DNA of 64,000 bases from Anisus vortex (GCA_949126835.1 OX421494.1:6509337-6573336), one strand, 5' to 3'; shown: positions 1 through 11,079, counted from the first letter of the stretch. Translations and numbers: made by a program. Notes: generated by a model from the letters alone, not told the origin.

Positions 1-654
1 CCAAAGAAACGATAAAAATAGCTTTATTTATTGAACCTTGTTTGTTATGTGACAAACTGGCATTATAATATTTATAAAACAATTACCGGTATTGAATTCA
101 GCCTTGACGTGTGGGCTTTTCCCGAGAAAACTTTACTTATCGCTACCTTAACACAAGCAGACTCTAATTATATTTATTTTGCTAGCGTCGGCGCGTGTTT
201 TTCCTTAAATGTTTTTGTGTGATCTTAACCCTTCCTGTACCGACCTACTTTCTATCTATGATCTTCAGTCCCGCTATATACGCGCCCGGGATTGTAAGGG
301 TTAATAATATGTTTAGACTGTTATTTAGACTTTCGACATCATTGAAAGTTATGAAAAGGGGGCCACTTCCCCGACAACATGTTTGGGGTTTGTTTCTGCT
401 GGAATTTTTATTTTCTTTCATTTGATTTTTTTATAATCTGGCCTAATCCCTTAAAGTTTTTTTTAGAATGCCCCCCTGACCGATTGTGAATGAGGAGTTA
501 CCCTTCCTTTATTGTGAAACTTAAAGGCCGAATCTTGTATTGAAACAACGTGTTGACCTCTAAATGGCCATGTTTTGCTGTTTCGTCTTTGACTGTGCGT
601 CCAAAGTGTCCCGTAGACCACGAGGGGAAAAATGTAGGCTTATATATGCATGTA
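1..654. other. Intergenic sequence without a recognisable gene
   Basis: Apart from the short TTAA-flanked inverted-repeat element at 225-304, I see no coding pattern, splice-site series or repeat that I recognise. The open frames here are short, overlap in several frames and lack protein-like composition. Confidence 0.5.
225..304. mobile_element. 80-bp piggyBac-like mini-element with TTAA ends
   Basis: The stretch begins TTAACCCTT and ends AAGGGTTAA, a perfect 9-bp inverted repeat that includes a TTAA at each outer edge. TTAA duplication and CCC/GGG ends are hallmarks of the piggyBac superfamily. The interior (about 60 bp) is GC-richer than its surroundings and codes for nothing. A chance inverted repeat cannot be excluded at this length. 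Confidence 0.35.
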
Positions 655-985
655 TACGAAAATATCACTCAGTGGTCATCATTATCATCATCAATCCCTT
701 GACCGTTGTGGTCGTTGGGGCGAGCGAATGGACACCTCAGCAGTCAACATTCTCCATTTTTGCTTATCTTGTGCGGCTTGTCCAATATTTTATATTGTCG
801 AACCAGCATCTCCGCTGACGGTCAGAAACAGCCTCTCCGACGTCCACCTTCTACAGTGCCCTGGAGGATTGTTTCGGCAGGTTATTATGCCGCAACACAT
901 GACCGAGCCACGTCAGTTTGCGCCGTTTGATTGTTGTCATAATGTTCTCTTGAGGGCCTGCAATTGAGGATATTCTGTCCCACAC
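655..985 (-). mobile_element. 3' fragment of RTE-like non-LTR retrotransposon
   Basis: Read on the minus strand, this closely matches the plus-strand segment at about 40675-40975: the same words for 'WDRISSIAGPQ', 'TIKRRKLTW' and 'GHVLRHN' appear, followed by the same Cys/Arg-rich tail and an ATT/ATC-rich end. This is the region downstream of the reverse transcriptase in RTE-like elements. The copy carries frameshifts relative to the other, so it is dead. Its 5' part is missing. Confidence 0.6.
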
Positions 986-1119
986 ACACGCATTGTTAAG
1001 TACTCATTTCCTCAGTCAATATGGCCAAGAGCAAAAAATAATAATAATTCTGAAAACACTTAATTTGATGCTAAGAAAATTAATTGTAAACTAATTTGTC
1101 GTGAAAAATGCAACGTGTA

Positions 1120-1300
1120 TTTGTAGTTGGAGCTCTTAGAGCTGTAGTGTAATGGGAAAAGAGTAGGGGGGGGGGGGGGCTAAAGGCAGAGTAAGGACTG
1201 TCACAGCTGACTTGTTTTATTCCTGGAGCGAAGCAACAGCTTCAACATTGTTAGCTCATCTGTGTTGGCAGCTTTTCTAGTTGGTAAAGGTTATTGAAAA
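1120..1300 (+). repeat. Partial copy of a composite repeat also at 35.1 and 63.4 kb
   Basis: The segment shares ordered words with 35087-35230 and 63355-63470: 'tgtaatggga', 'cagagtaaggac', 'tcacagct.actt.tttta', 'cagcttcaacattg' and 'ttggtaaaggtta'. A poly-G run interrupts it near 1166. It is a truncated and diverged member of the family; no coding is visible. Confidence 0.45.
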
Positions 1301-1561
1301 AAAAAACATAAGACAGGAAACGATACACTGATGAACACGTGCTGTCCGTCCAGAGGCTCTTTTGAACACGTTAAACAAAAAATGAGCATGTTGCCAAGAA
1401 AAGCTGCCAAACATCAAGCTCGAACTAGTATCATTGGCATATGAGTGAAAATTCATTTGCCTTAATTTCGTTATTATTTCAACTGTTGTCTGTTTTTTTA
1501 ATTTATAGGCCTATCATTGTGGAAAATAAAATTTAAAAAAACTAACCCATAAAATCAAAGT

Positions 1562-1700
1562 TTTTATTATCTTATCTTATCTTATACATTACAGACGCTC
1601 CTTCTATAAAGAAGATTACTGCGTCCTACGCTCATCCGTGGTCCGAGTCTAGTCTTGCATTTTTATTAATGTTTTAAATGATGTTAAGTTACTGGTTTAT
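1562..1700 (-). mobile_element. 3' end of non-LTR element with TAAGA-type tail
   Basis: On the minus strand the sequence ends in repeated (TAAGA) units preceded by 'aatcttctttatagaagga' and 'tgcaagactagac'. The same 3' end occurs at 41700-41796, 47633-47770 and 55566-55690, where it follows a degenerate reverse-transcriptase C-terminal reading frame. Only the 3' untranslated end remains here. Confidence 0.55.
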
Positions 1701-2094
1701 TACACTCCCTTTCTTTGTAAACTAACTTTACCATCATGTAATTAAATAATTTATCAGAAATATCTTTTGATTTAGTCTTCTTTGGTCCTAAGTATTATTT
1801 TCCTATCATAATATTTAAGGAACATTGTTTTTCAGTCTTTAATGATCACTACGGTAGTCAGGAAGCTTACGTATTATTACTATTTCTAAAAAAATACCGG
1901 TTTCTGATTTCCGTGAACATTTGTAGGCTTTAACAAAAACACGACACGAATGTAAACATGAATTAGAGCGCAAAATTTAATGACGAAAAAACATAAAAAA
2001 GTTGGACCGGCATTTTCAACGTGAAACCAAACCATAGACCATTTAGCCTATCTATGAAGTGTTTGTTAAATTTGTATTTAAAAAAATCATAACT

Positions 2095-2255
2095 ATAGTA
2101 TAATTAAGTTTTTTAACTGAAAATTTGATAGAATGTATTGTTAGTCGCCATAAGTCTGCTGCCCAAGTTTCAGCTCGATTGGACGACGGGAAGTGGTCGA
2201 AAAGTCGATGTAAAGTTTTGCAAGCAAGCAAGCAGACAGACAGTACGAGTTAATA
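2095..2255 (-). repeat. Dispersed repeat, inverted copy at 43.4 kb
   Basis: The sequence ('aactgaaaatttgatagaatgtattgttag' region, then a G/C-rich middle, then 'gcaagcaagcaagcagacagacag') is matched in reverse complement at 43397-43545. Two copies in opposite orientation show a dispersed repeat. The GCAA/GACA microsatellite lies at one edge. No terminal inverted repeat or protein was recognised. Confidence 0.5.
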
Positions 2256-2259
2256 GAAA

Positions 2260-3940
2260 GGGAGTAAAAATGTGTTTTACTCTGCGCAATGAATGTTTAT
2301 CCAAAATGGCCCGCAACATTAAGTGTGATTAGTGATTTCGCCCCACTGTGCCATTGAGTATGACATCACTGGTCTAGTCGGTCCACAGTAAATATGAATT
2401 GAAAGTTGCAAACTGCTCACTGGTCTACTCTACTGTATAGGCCCACAAATAAATCTATTTTTTTATGAGAATAGTTTGTCCACAAATCGTGTGGTTATGT
2501 GGCCAATCTAGAAAAAGTAATTGAAATTCCTCATTTAAAATTGTATTTTCGCGGAGGAACCGTCTGGGCCGATTGTCAGGAAATTGAAAAGCCGGAGAAA
2601 TGCCAAGACGATAATGTCGTCTGGACGATGGAGACGTTTGGCGATATTTGTTAATTAATAGTTACCGTTCTTGGATCATTTCCTCAATGCAACTTTAAGG
2701 TTTTCCCGTTCGTTTTCAAACCGAATGGAAACCAAATGGTGCAGCCGAGAATTCTTTTTTTTTTTTTACAAAGATTTTTTATTTAATGACAATAGAGGAG
2801 AAAATGAAACAATTAGGATATCAATGTCAATTCTTCCTTAATTAAATTAAACAAAGAAACGGAGTTCCAGTAAATTAACTCTTGAAGTTGTACTCATTCA
2901 GCCAGTTAGAGAGGCCTGATTTTATTTTCAACGGTATATATGGGAACTAGGGGTTCTCAAACAAGTTAAGGATGGGAACCATTGCTCAATGACAGACACT
3001 AACTAAGCTTAGAGAGACATGCCAAAAACAAAACTTGATTTTAAAAAAAGGGTTGTATTGCCTGTACAATGTAGGCTACAATTCCCAGTTGTCTTTAATT
3101 GTCTAAACTCATAGAAACCCAAACATCCAACCAGGTCTGGACAAAAAAAAAATAGAGTTCACCCTAAGGACCTTCAGAATGACAAACCAACCTTCCTACA
3201 CTGGACCACATAATTGTGGTCTTTAAAAATCATCTCTCCCTCTACTGCCGTCAACTATGAAGGACTTTGTTCAATAAAACTAATAAGTTTATTAATTCGG
3301 CTAACATGCGTCCTTCTTCTTATGTCAACCAGGCTGTAGGGCTTGAGCTGTTGGTACTAATACAATCAGTGTCAGACAAACGTCTCATTTAGTTGTCTCA
3401 CTTAGCTGTTTCATTTAGCTGTAAAGCTGTCTCATTAGTTGTTTAGCTATCATTTATCCTTTTAGCTGTATCATGTATCAGTTATGTGTTATTGTAAAGT
3501 CTGTTACAGAGGCACAGTAAGAAAATATCATGTCTGGGTGGAAATATTTGATAAGATACTGGTCACACTCTTCGACCCTCCTTACTTGGGTGCTATTTGG
3601 ATATGGTAGGTTGATGACAATTAATGTAGGCCCACGTCATAGACTGGTTACTTGGAGACATTTAATAGCATAAGTAGGATGGAATCTTACCAGTGGGCAC
3701 ACCAGCCATATTCTTGTCGAAAGATTGGACTGAAATTCACGCCCCTTTTTGGACGCTAATTGGTTGCGCATGCAAACTAAATTCACGTGACTTTTCATAT
3801 CAAGTCAAAAACGCATGGAAAACACAGCACTGTTTTAAATTCAAGTTTCATTTAATAAATATTACATACACAAATCTCAAGTCTGATTTAAAGTGCATAA
3901 GCAAAGAAAAATTACATTAAGAGTAAAAAATAAATATATT
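2260..3940. other. Intergenic stretch, no gene recognised
   Basis: This is AT-rich sequence with poly-T (near 2755) and poly-A runs and irregular TTTAGCTGT-like words around 3390-3475. The longest open frame (75 codons at 3693) has no recognisable similarity or splice context. It lies downstream of the 3' end of the minus-strand EF-hand/Death gene. Confidence 0.5.
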
Positions 3941-3944
3941 TTTC

Positions 3945-3950
3945 TTTATT
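3945..3950 (-). promoter_or_regulatory. Candidate polyadenylation signal of the EF-hand/Death gene
   Basis: On the minus strand this reads AATAAA, about 165 bp beyond the stop codon at 4113, within A/T-rich sequence. It is the first canonical signal downstream of the stop that I noticed. The cleavage site is not determined. Confidence 0.5.
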
Positions 3951-4112
3951 GTATAAAAAAATAAAAGTTTAAACAAGATATTCATAATTTCAATAGGATC
4001 TACAGTTTACTCAACAACAGAGCCACAAGTGAATCTTGGGGCTGCATTTACTCAGTCCTGGTCTACACAGACCAATGTTGCCGTGTCTGTACGGATTCTG
4101 TTTCTTAAGTCT

Positions 4113-6288
4113 CTATGGGGCAAGTAGTAATGAGGCATCCACCATTCCTGCATTACGAAGTATTCTCTCAAGGGTGCTGGCTTTAGCGTTTTCTCTCTCC
4201 CTGGTCTTCCAGTTGACTAGAACTTGGTAAGCCTGACCACATGATAGAAGTTGGCATGTTCAATTGTATTTAATGAATTAACGACATTTAATCAGTAGAA
4301 CTAGTTTAATTAGCCAAATAAAATATTTAGTCAATATAAATATAGAGTTCATTTGTATTATTATTCAATATTTCATCAATATACATATTTAATCAATATA
4401 AAAAATGTAATATTAATCTGCAAGTCAATAAATTCAAACTATAATATTTAGTCAATAAGAAGATTCCGTCAATATAAATACTTCATATAAACATTTTTAA
4501 TATGAATATATTTAAATCAAATGTATAGTCTCAGAATTGTTTTCAATTTTCTATTCTTAGTGCACCAATAAGCCCTGTAATATTGTAGAAATGAAATGAC
4601 TTCAACTGACCTGTTTATAAGTGTTTCCCGGGTTGCTTGCTCTAATGTGTTCAATGTCTTCAGAAAGAAAACCTAAACGATTGGCCACAAGCTCCCAGTC
4701 TTTCCTGAATTGTGAATGGAAGAAAAAATTATTGAAAATCTAGTTGTTAAAAAATATTCTCAAAGTCAAACCTGACAAGCGTTAAACTGCTATGAGAGCT
4801 GTAGGCTTCAGTAAAACTATAAACCATGTGGGGATAAGACTCTGCTACCACTTTTGACAGAAAACTCTTCAACTTGAGGAGGTTTCTAGACAATTCCAAG
4901 AAACGGGTTGAGACAATCCAGGAGTTTTTGTTCATGGATGATTGAGTTTTCAATGCCAACACAGAGGTAGATACATGCAACACAGTATGGACTTTTTCTC
5001 GAGAACATACATGAACATGTAGTGGCTAGACTATCTCCACCAAAAAGATGGATGTTCTGAGTATATAGTGATAAAACACAGACACTTGCTATTGCCACCT
5101 CTATGAATGCTTGCCAACTAAAGTTGTAAACCTGTGATCAAATCAACTAATACCAAACAAGACCCTCAACCAAATATGTTTTTTTATTAGCAGAGACTGT
5201 AAGAAATGTGACAGTTTTGAAAGTTTTGTAACAAAGACACAGAAATATATTGTATTGTTTCATTAAATAAGTAATCAAGCATTTTTGTCAATTCTGAATG
5301 CTCTTTGTCCAAAGAAAAAATATTTTTAGATTAGAGCACTGCACTTATGGAAATAAAAATAAACATATTTCCTTTGCAAAAAGATAGTATGTAACAGGCT
5401 AAATAATAGAAGTTATTAAAAAAACGCAAAAAAATTATTACATTGATTTTAACTTTCCTTTCTGTAAATGTTTTTTTTAACCTCTAGTATATGAAAAGAA
5501 AATTTTAAAAAGGCAAGTGGGCCAAGACTTGCAAACAGCTTGATCTTAGAAAGCACAGGCCCAATGCATTGAATTTTCTATACCAGCTTGCAGGCAAGAA
5601 AACTAAAAGTAATCGAAGACCCATGAACCATGTGAGAAACTAAAGCAATATAATAGGAAAGAAGAAAAAGCTGAAATATTTACAAGCAGTGACAAATCAC
5701 TACCAGGAAAACACCTCTATAAAACTGTTACAAACTTTTTGAAAAAGCAAGAGAAAAGTCCATCTACCAACATTAGCACATTCGTGTGAGGATTTAAAAT
5801 ATATATCGTTGTTTTAGTAGGACACAATTTGTATAATCTCTAACCCGGTGTTCATGTATGGAATAAATGAGTGACGTTTTACGATAGAAACAATGACGTA
5901 GTAGTTAGATAGAACGTTAGACGACCTTAGGATTTGGTAGCGGCAAGACGTGATAGACTAGGCTAATAAAACTGTTGTATATTTGAATTCATCTTGTATA
6001 TAAACTTGTTGGAGAATTCTGAATTAAATACTAGTTATCATTTTACTACAAGCCGGCAGTTTGTTTATTGATTGTTAGTAATGAATGTGATCTCCCTGAG
6101 AGTTGTGTACGTAACATTTACAAAATAACGGTCACATTAAATACTAGTTATCATTTTACTACAAGCCGGCAGTTTGTTTATTGATTGTTAGTAATGAATG
6201 TGATCTCCCTGAGAGTTGTGTACGTAACATTTACAAAATAACGGTCACAATTCAACACACCTTTTACAAAGCTAGAACTCAAGAAAGC

Positions 6289-6323
<35 letters not shown>

Positions 6324-9300
6324 GGATGTAGCATTACTTGGATGACTGGATCATTACCAAAATGTGGAGAACAGACAAAATCATACCCATACTAAAAAGA
6401 TATCCTAAGAGCTAAAGACCAATATCTCTAAAATTAATTCAAATGAGTGATAATTTAAGTGCAGGGTGCAATAATCTTCTTTCTAAAAACGTCTGTAATA
6501 TATAAGAGTGTGGTTTCAATAGTTTGAAAAAGATCAAAAGTTCTAAAATGTATCTATCTTGAGAAGGGGTTGTTGTTTTCATTTGAACAACTGCTGGGGT
6601 TGTCTACAATTACCAAAACTAGTTTCATGTAACCACAACCAGTTATCTGCAAATCCTCAGGAGTAGCCTACCACAGTTTGGGAATCACTGAATTAAATTC
6701 TATAAGTTTAAAAGTTTAAAAAAATGAAAAGCCAAGTGACCCTTTCAGACTATGTTATTCTATGGGTCAAGTGAAGCAATGTTTACAAGTCTCAGTGGTC
6801 ATGGCAGAGCAGGAAATTGTGTGGCCAGCACAATGCTCAGCTGCTTTTAGTTTACATTACCCTTATCAGTGCTGGACATACTCAGGAACACCCCCCAGGC
6901 CAAGGAAAAAAACTTATAGCCTTCATCAGAACTCAAAGCTCAATTTAAATGAGTAACAAACCTGTGGATTTTCTGTGCCACTTCTCCAAGCAGTATGTCT
7001 GATGGAATCTGAGAAACTGAAGATGGACTTGGTGTATAGAATGCAGCCTGACTGCTGAACTGTTGAACAAGTCATAAAACCTTAGAATTATTCTTTTTAA
7101 CTCTTTGAAATTGTTACTTTTCTAGTGACAATGGTTTTTTTTCTGTGAGAATTCAGTGTTTCTAGAAAAAATGCTTTTATTAGGCCAGAGTTGTTTTTTT
7201 TAGTTTGAGCTTGAAAACCCTCCTGCCTTATACATACTTCCAGTGCTTTTTTTGTAAAAAAAATAGGTGCGTACTCAGTGATGGATTGCCTAACTTTTAA
7301 AGCAGATTCGCATTTTATATTTTAATTCTTATTGCGCGCAATTTAAAATAATTCAATTTTAACAAATTAATAATATGATAAATTAATAATAAAGGTTAAA
7401 ATACAAGAAACGTAATAATTTTTTCCCCACATTGAAAAAGGTGCCGGTACGCCATACCAGTGCGCACCGTCACAAAAAAAGCACTGCATACTTCAACTTC
7501 AAGGTGATACAGATCAACTAAAGAACTAATGTTAAACAAAATTACATAGAATTAATTACATAGAAATAATTAAATAGAATTAATTACATAGAATAAATAT
7601 ACTTTGTTGTGTTTTTCTTAAATGTACACATTTTAAAATAAATCATTCAGCAATGAAGAACAATTCAAAACACTGAACTATATATATATTTCAAGACTCA
7701 CTTCTGGTAAGTGTTTGTGTACATTTTCCCGCATATTTTCAGACAAAATGTGAAAGCTCAGGATGGCATGGGTCTGGGCCCTGGGGAGACCCATGACAGC
7801 ATTGACGAAAGCAGCCTCTTCTATCTGACCTATATGAGATATACAAGCATATGCAGCACATTTCGCAACAGTTAAATGATAAAACGGTATTAGTAAAAAT
7901 GAGACAATATTTTCAGTTTTATCTGCAAATTCTTGTATTCATTTTCAGCTATATAATTTAACTTCATGGGGCACGGCAGCCGAGCGGCAGCGCGTTCGAC
8001 TGGCGATCCGAGGGTCCTGGGTTCAAATCCTGGTGAAGCCGGGATTTTTTCCCAGGACTTGAGGGTGTCCCTGAGTCTAACCAGCTCTGATGGGTACCTG
8101 ACATTAGTTGGGCTAAAGTAAAGGCGGCTGGGCATTGTGCTGGCCCCACATCCCCTAGTATGCCGTGGCCACAGAAACTGGTGAACGCTGCTTCACCAGC
8201 CCTATGATCACTTTGGTCCGAAGGGTACTTTACTTTTTTTTACTTAATTTAACTTCAGTTTCAGTAGCCAATGGCTTAATCAATGGATAAATATATATGG
8301 GTAAATTAAAGTTAGAGAGTCGTAAATAAACCCTGCCAGATTTAAAGTTACCTTTCCTTGATGTATCTAGTGTGTTGAAAAATATATTAGTTATTCTCCA
8401 GATTTCTTCCTGTTGAAAAATAACACAATTATACACTTGTCTAAAAACAATTTGCTAAACAATCTAAAATTCCAAAGAGCATTGTTGATGTTTGAATAGT
8501 TTACATGTTTAATTAGTTAAATTATTTTGTTATATTGAGTTTAATGTTATTAAAAATAAGCATATATTTTAATATGACATGCTAAGAAGTATTAGCATCT
8601 AAATTGAATTTAAGATAAATAATGGCTATTATGAATAACAAACATCTTTTGAAATCAAGGTTTGGAATATTATATTTTAACATAAATGTGCCCTGGTAGT
8701 TGCTTATAACTGCCATGACACAATAATCTTCTTTATAGAAGAAGTGACTGTAATATATAAGATAAGAAGATAAAATACTATACAAGATAAGTACCTCAGT
8801 TTCTTCTGTGTACATTCTTCTCAATATTTTCTGAAGTATGTCTCTTGGAATTGGGTTGCCATTATTTAACATTTGAAACATGGCTGCAAAAAAAAAAAGT
8901 GATGGTATGATTAATCTGCTCCTCAATCTGAAACCTGAACACTTGGCAATGGATCTTAATTAAAGTTGGGGGGGGGGTACAGTTGCTGAGAAGAAACTTG
9001 TTTAGCTGGCGTACCGGAGCTCCTGGGTTAGAATCCTGTTGAAGGCTAGGATTTGTTCCCAGATCTGGCGGGTTTCCTGAGTCTACCCAGCTCTGATGAG
9101 TACCTGACCTTAGTTGGGGTAAAGTAGAGGTGGCTAGGCATTGTGCTGGCCACACAATCCCCTAGTATGCCTTGGCCACAGAAACTGGTGAATGCTGCTT
9201 TACCGGCCCTATGGATCAGTTTGGCATGACAGGATTTTTTTTTTACTTGATTGGACTATGCAAACAGAAAAGTAAACAATTCTATTGTAAACATATAATA

Positions 9301-10849
9301 TAATAAATGTCTCTCATTAAAATAATTTTGTAAACATTACCTTTGCATTTGACCTGTAATTCTTGACCTTCACACCATTTCAGTGCACGGAGAAATGACT
9401 CAAATGAAATTTTACCATCAGAACTTTTGAAATATTTTAGTATCTGAGTTCAGAAATATAAAAATGAAAAAAAAAAGAAGGTATAAATATTATAATAATA
9501 ATAATAATAATAATGAAGCTTATATAGCGCATATCCCGCAATCAGTTCTATGTGCTTAACAATTACATTTACAATTACAATTACAATTACCATTAACAAT
9601 GATAACAATAACAGACAAATGTTTACAAATGTAAGTGGGCTAGGAGTCAATAATAAACAAGTGAGTCTTGAGTCCGGTCTTGAAAATGTTAAAGTTCGAG
9701 CTTTGTCGCAGCTGGAGTGGCAGGGTGTTCCATGCGGAGGGGCCGGAGTAGGTGAAGGCCCGCTGACCAGCTGTCACGAGTTTTGTCCGCGGGATCGTCA
9801 AATTGAGTTTGTGAGCAGCCGATCGAAGTGGGCGTGGTTTTGTATATATTTCCAGACAGGAAATTAGATAATCCGGGGCAGAGTCATTGAGGCATTTATA
9901 GCATAGAGATGCAAGTTTATATAAAATCCTATTTTGAATAGGGAGCCAGTGCAGAGAGTAGAGCAGAGGTGAAATGTGGTCGGACTTCTTCTTCTTTAGG
10001 ACTAGTCTGGCAGCGCAGTTTTGGACGCGTTGGAGAGCTCTTTACCGTTGAGGAGAAGGGCACAGTAACGTCACCCAACTGGAGGTCAGTCACGCTGAGG
10101 GAAGCAAGCTTCTGTCTCGTTCCTACGAGAAGGGCTTCGGTCTTATCGCTGTTGAGCTTCAACTTGTTTTCTATCATCCAGTTCTTGATGTCCAGGAAAC
10201 AACAGGAGATAGAAGCAAGGAGCTCGTCGATGTCCTCAGGCTTGGCGCTGTTTAGGAGCTGGGTGTCATCAGCGAAAAAGTGATAATTAAGGTTGTGTCG
10301 CTCGATGACGAAGGAAAGGGGTTGGGTGTACAAAGTGAAGAGGACTGGGCCGAGGACGGACCCCTGTGGTACACCATAACGGACGGTGACGGGCTGGGAG
10401 GACATAGATTCAGTAGTGACGGTCTGTGAGCGACCGTCGAGGTAGCTCTTGAACCAGGAGAGGGCTATATCATGAATGCCAAACGTGAAGCTGAGGCGAT
10501 CGATGAGTAGGTGGTGGTCGATCGTGTCAAAGGCCGCGGACAAGTCCAATAACACAAGGGCGGAGACGATTATAAAATAAAGAAAGTAAAATATAGTTTG
10601 AGCACTAAATGAGAACATGAACTTAAGAAAAGGTAAAATAATACAGATTTTACTAGTAATTTCTTTTGAACCAAAGCAGTTGACATTACAACTGTTGGCA
10701 GTTGATTATTTACTCACGTTTTTAATGAATACATCATTAGACAATTTAGAAACTGCTAGAGTATCTTGAGTTAAAAAACCATCTGGGTTAGCTCCTATCT
10801 GCTGGAACCTGAGCCACAGTCGTTCCACTTCTGCAATACTCACTGTCAT
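4113..10849 (-). CDS. EF-hand (calcineurin B/CHP-like) plus Death domain protein, 273 aa
   Basis: Eight coding exons join in phase: 10849-10718, 9443-9341, 8883-8795, 8409-8352, 7829-7702, 7059-6962, 4704-4611 and 4232-4113 (TAG). All introns are GT-AG. Residues 1-170 follow the four-EF-hand layout of calcineurin B homologous proteins: 'VERLWLRFQQIG' (EF1), 'KYFKSSDGKISFESFLRAL' (EF2), 'IPRDILQKILRRMY' (EF3) and 'FFNTLDTSRKGQIEEAAFV' (EF4). No loop keeps the full calcium-binding pattern; the last reads DTSRKGQIEEAA, with Ala where Glu is expected. A Ser/Pro-rich linker (about 171-187) leads to a Death domain (about 188-268) with 'KDWELVANRLGFLSEDIEHI', 'AYQVLVNW' and a final 'LERILRNAGMVD'. 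Death domains mediate homotypic contacts in apoptosis and NF-kB signalling, so an intracellular adaptor role is an inference. The first exon has an acceptor-like ttttttag 35 bp before the ATG and stays open upstream, so an additional 5' exon, coding or not, is likely. Confidence 0.85.
4240..4605 (-). other. Last intron of the EF-hand/Death gene, AT-rich
   Basis: The interval is extremely A/T-rich, with recurrent 'tttagtcaatataaat'-like words between about 4310 and 4515 that look like a decayed short tandem repeat. No coding is seen. Confidence 0.4.
5785..6249. mobile_element. Candidate solo LTR with internal 113-bp duplication
   Basis: The segment starts TGTGA and ends TCACA, is flanked by ATTCG on the left and ATTCA on the right (4 of 5 bases, a possible target duplication), and carries an AATAAA-like word near 5965. 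These fit a solo LTR lying in an intron of the EF-hand/Death gene. No second LTR, primer-binding site or internal region was found, so the call is tentative. Confidence 0.35.
6023..6248. repeat. Two direct 113-bp copies
   Basis: The block beginning 'attaaatactagttatc' at 6023 repeats at 6136 with essentially no differences, ending 'aacggtcaca' each time. The near-identity implies a recent tandem duplication. Confidence 0.9.
6750..6915 (-). mobile_element. Degenerate SINE-1 fragment
   Basis: On the minus strand it keeps the body words of SINE-1 (the 'cattgtgctggccacacaat' block and flanking text) but has lost the tRNA-like head and much of the tail. It lies in an intron of the EF-hand/Death gene. 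Confidence 0.45.
7968..8235 (+). mobile_element. SINE-1, tRNA-derived, nearly full length
   Basis: It opens with a tRNA-like head: 'gccgagcggcagcgcg' resembles a pol III A box and 'gttcaaatcc' a B box. The body includes 'ctctgatgggtacctgac' and 'ggctgggcattgtgctgg', and the 3' end reads 'ttggtccgaagggtacttta' before a T-rich tract. About ten copies occur in the window in both orientations. It inserted into an intron of the EF-hand/Death gene. It is not a functional tRNA gene, because no cloverleaf 3' half is present. Confidence 0.75.
8722..8775 (+). mobile_element. Short 3' remnant of the TAAGA-tailed non-LTR family
   Basis: The words 'aataatcttctttatagaag' and 'tgtaatatataagataaga' match the 3' end seen intact at 41740-41796. 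Nothing else of the element remains. Confidence 0.4.
8967..9235 (+). mobile_element. SINE-1 copy
   Basis: After a poly-G run the tRNA-like head is diverged but the B-box-like 'gggttagaatcctg', the body ('ctctgatgagtacctgacc', 'attgtgctggccacacaatc') and the tail ('ggccctatggatcagtttgg') are clear. It sits in the intron between exons B and C of the EF-hand/Death gene. Confidence 0.7.
9495..10568 (-). mobile_element. L2/CR1-like non-LTR retrotransposon, 5'-truncated
   Basis: The minus strand encodes part of a reverse transcriptase. Visible motifs are 'LLDLSAAFDTIDHHLL', 'GVPQGSVLGPVLF' and the catalytic 'FFADDTQLL'. Near 10050 the frame shifts, apparently at an internal deletion, into a typical C-terminal thumb/tail ('LQRVQNCAARLVLKKKK', 'SLHWLPIQNRILYKLA', 'PSAWNTLPLQLR'). 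It ends in an (AAT)n tail at 9495-9520. The 5' end is cut at about 10568. The element is GC-richer than the host intron and is clearly inserted between the first two coding exons of the EF-hand/Death gene. The frame break makes it inactive. Confidence 0.85.
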
Positions 10850-10939
10850 TTTTGTAAGAAGAATATTACAATGAAAACTTTCAACTAAAAAATTAGTTAC
10901 TTTTGTGCTAAACCATGTTTTATAAGTTAAGAGACATTC

Positions 10940-11075
10940 CTTCTAGATAGAAAATTATTACACCCATGGCCCAAAACTCCTGTAGGGCAGCAGGGAGTGG
11001 ACGGTGACAGGGATAGAACCTGAGTTGTCATGTTGACAGTCCAGTGTACTATAACCACAGTACCATCCAGAAGTC
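10940..11075 (-). mobile_element. SINE-2, tRNA-derived
   Basis: On the minus strand a head with 'tgtggttatagta' (A-box-like) and 'ggttctatccctg' (B-box-like) is followed by 'tacaggagttttgggcc' and 'ataattttctatctag'. Related copies are at 20855-20990 and 45155-45300. The family differs from SINE-1 in body and tail. Confidence 0.6.
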
Positions 11076-11079
11076 TTTT

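Noticed and set aside
7968..8060. tRNA gene in the SINE-1 head
   Set aside because: Only A- and B-box-like parts are kept, the cloverleaf is incomplete, and the same head recurs in many dispersed copies.
9550..9867. 105-codon plus-strand frame
   Set aside because: It lies antisense to the L2-like retrotransposon C-terminal coding region.
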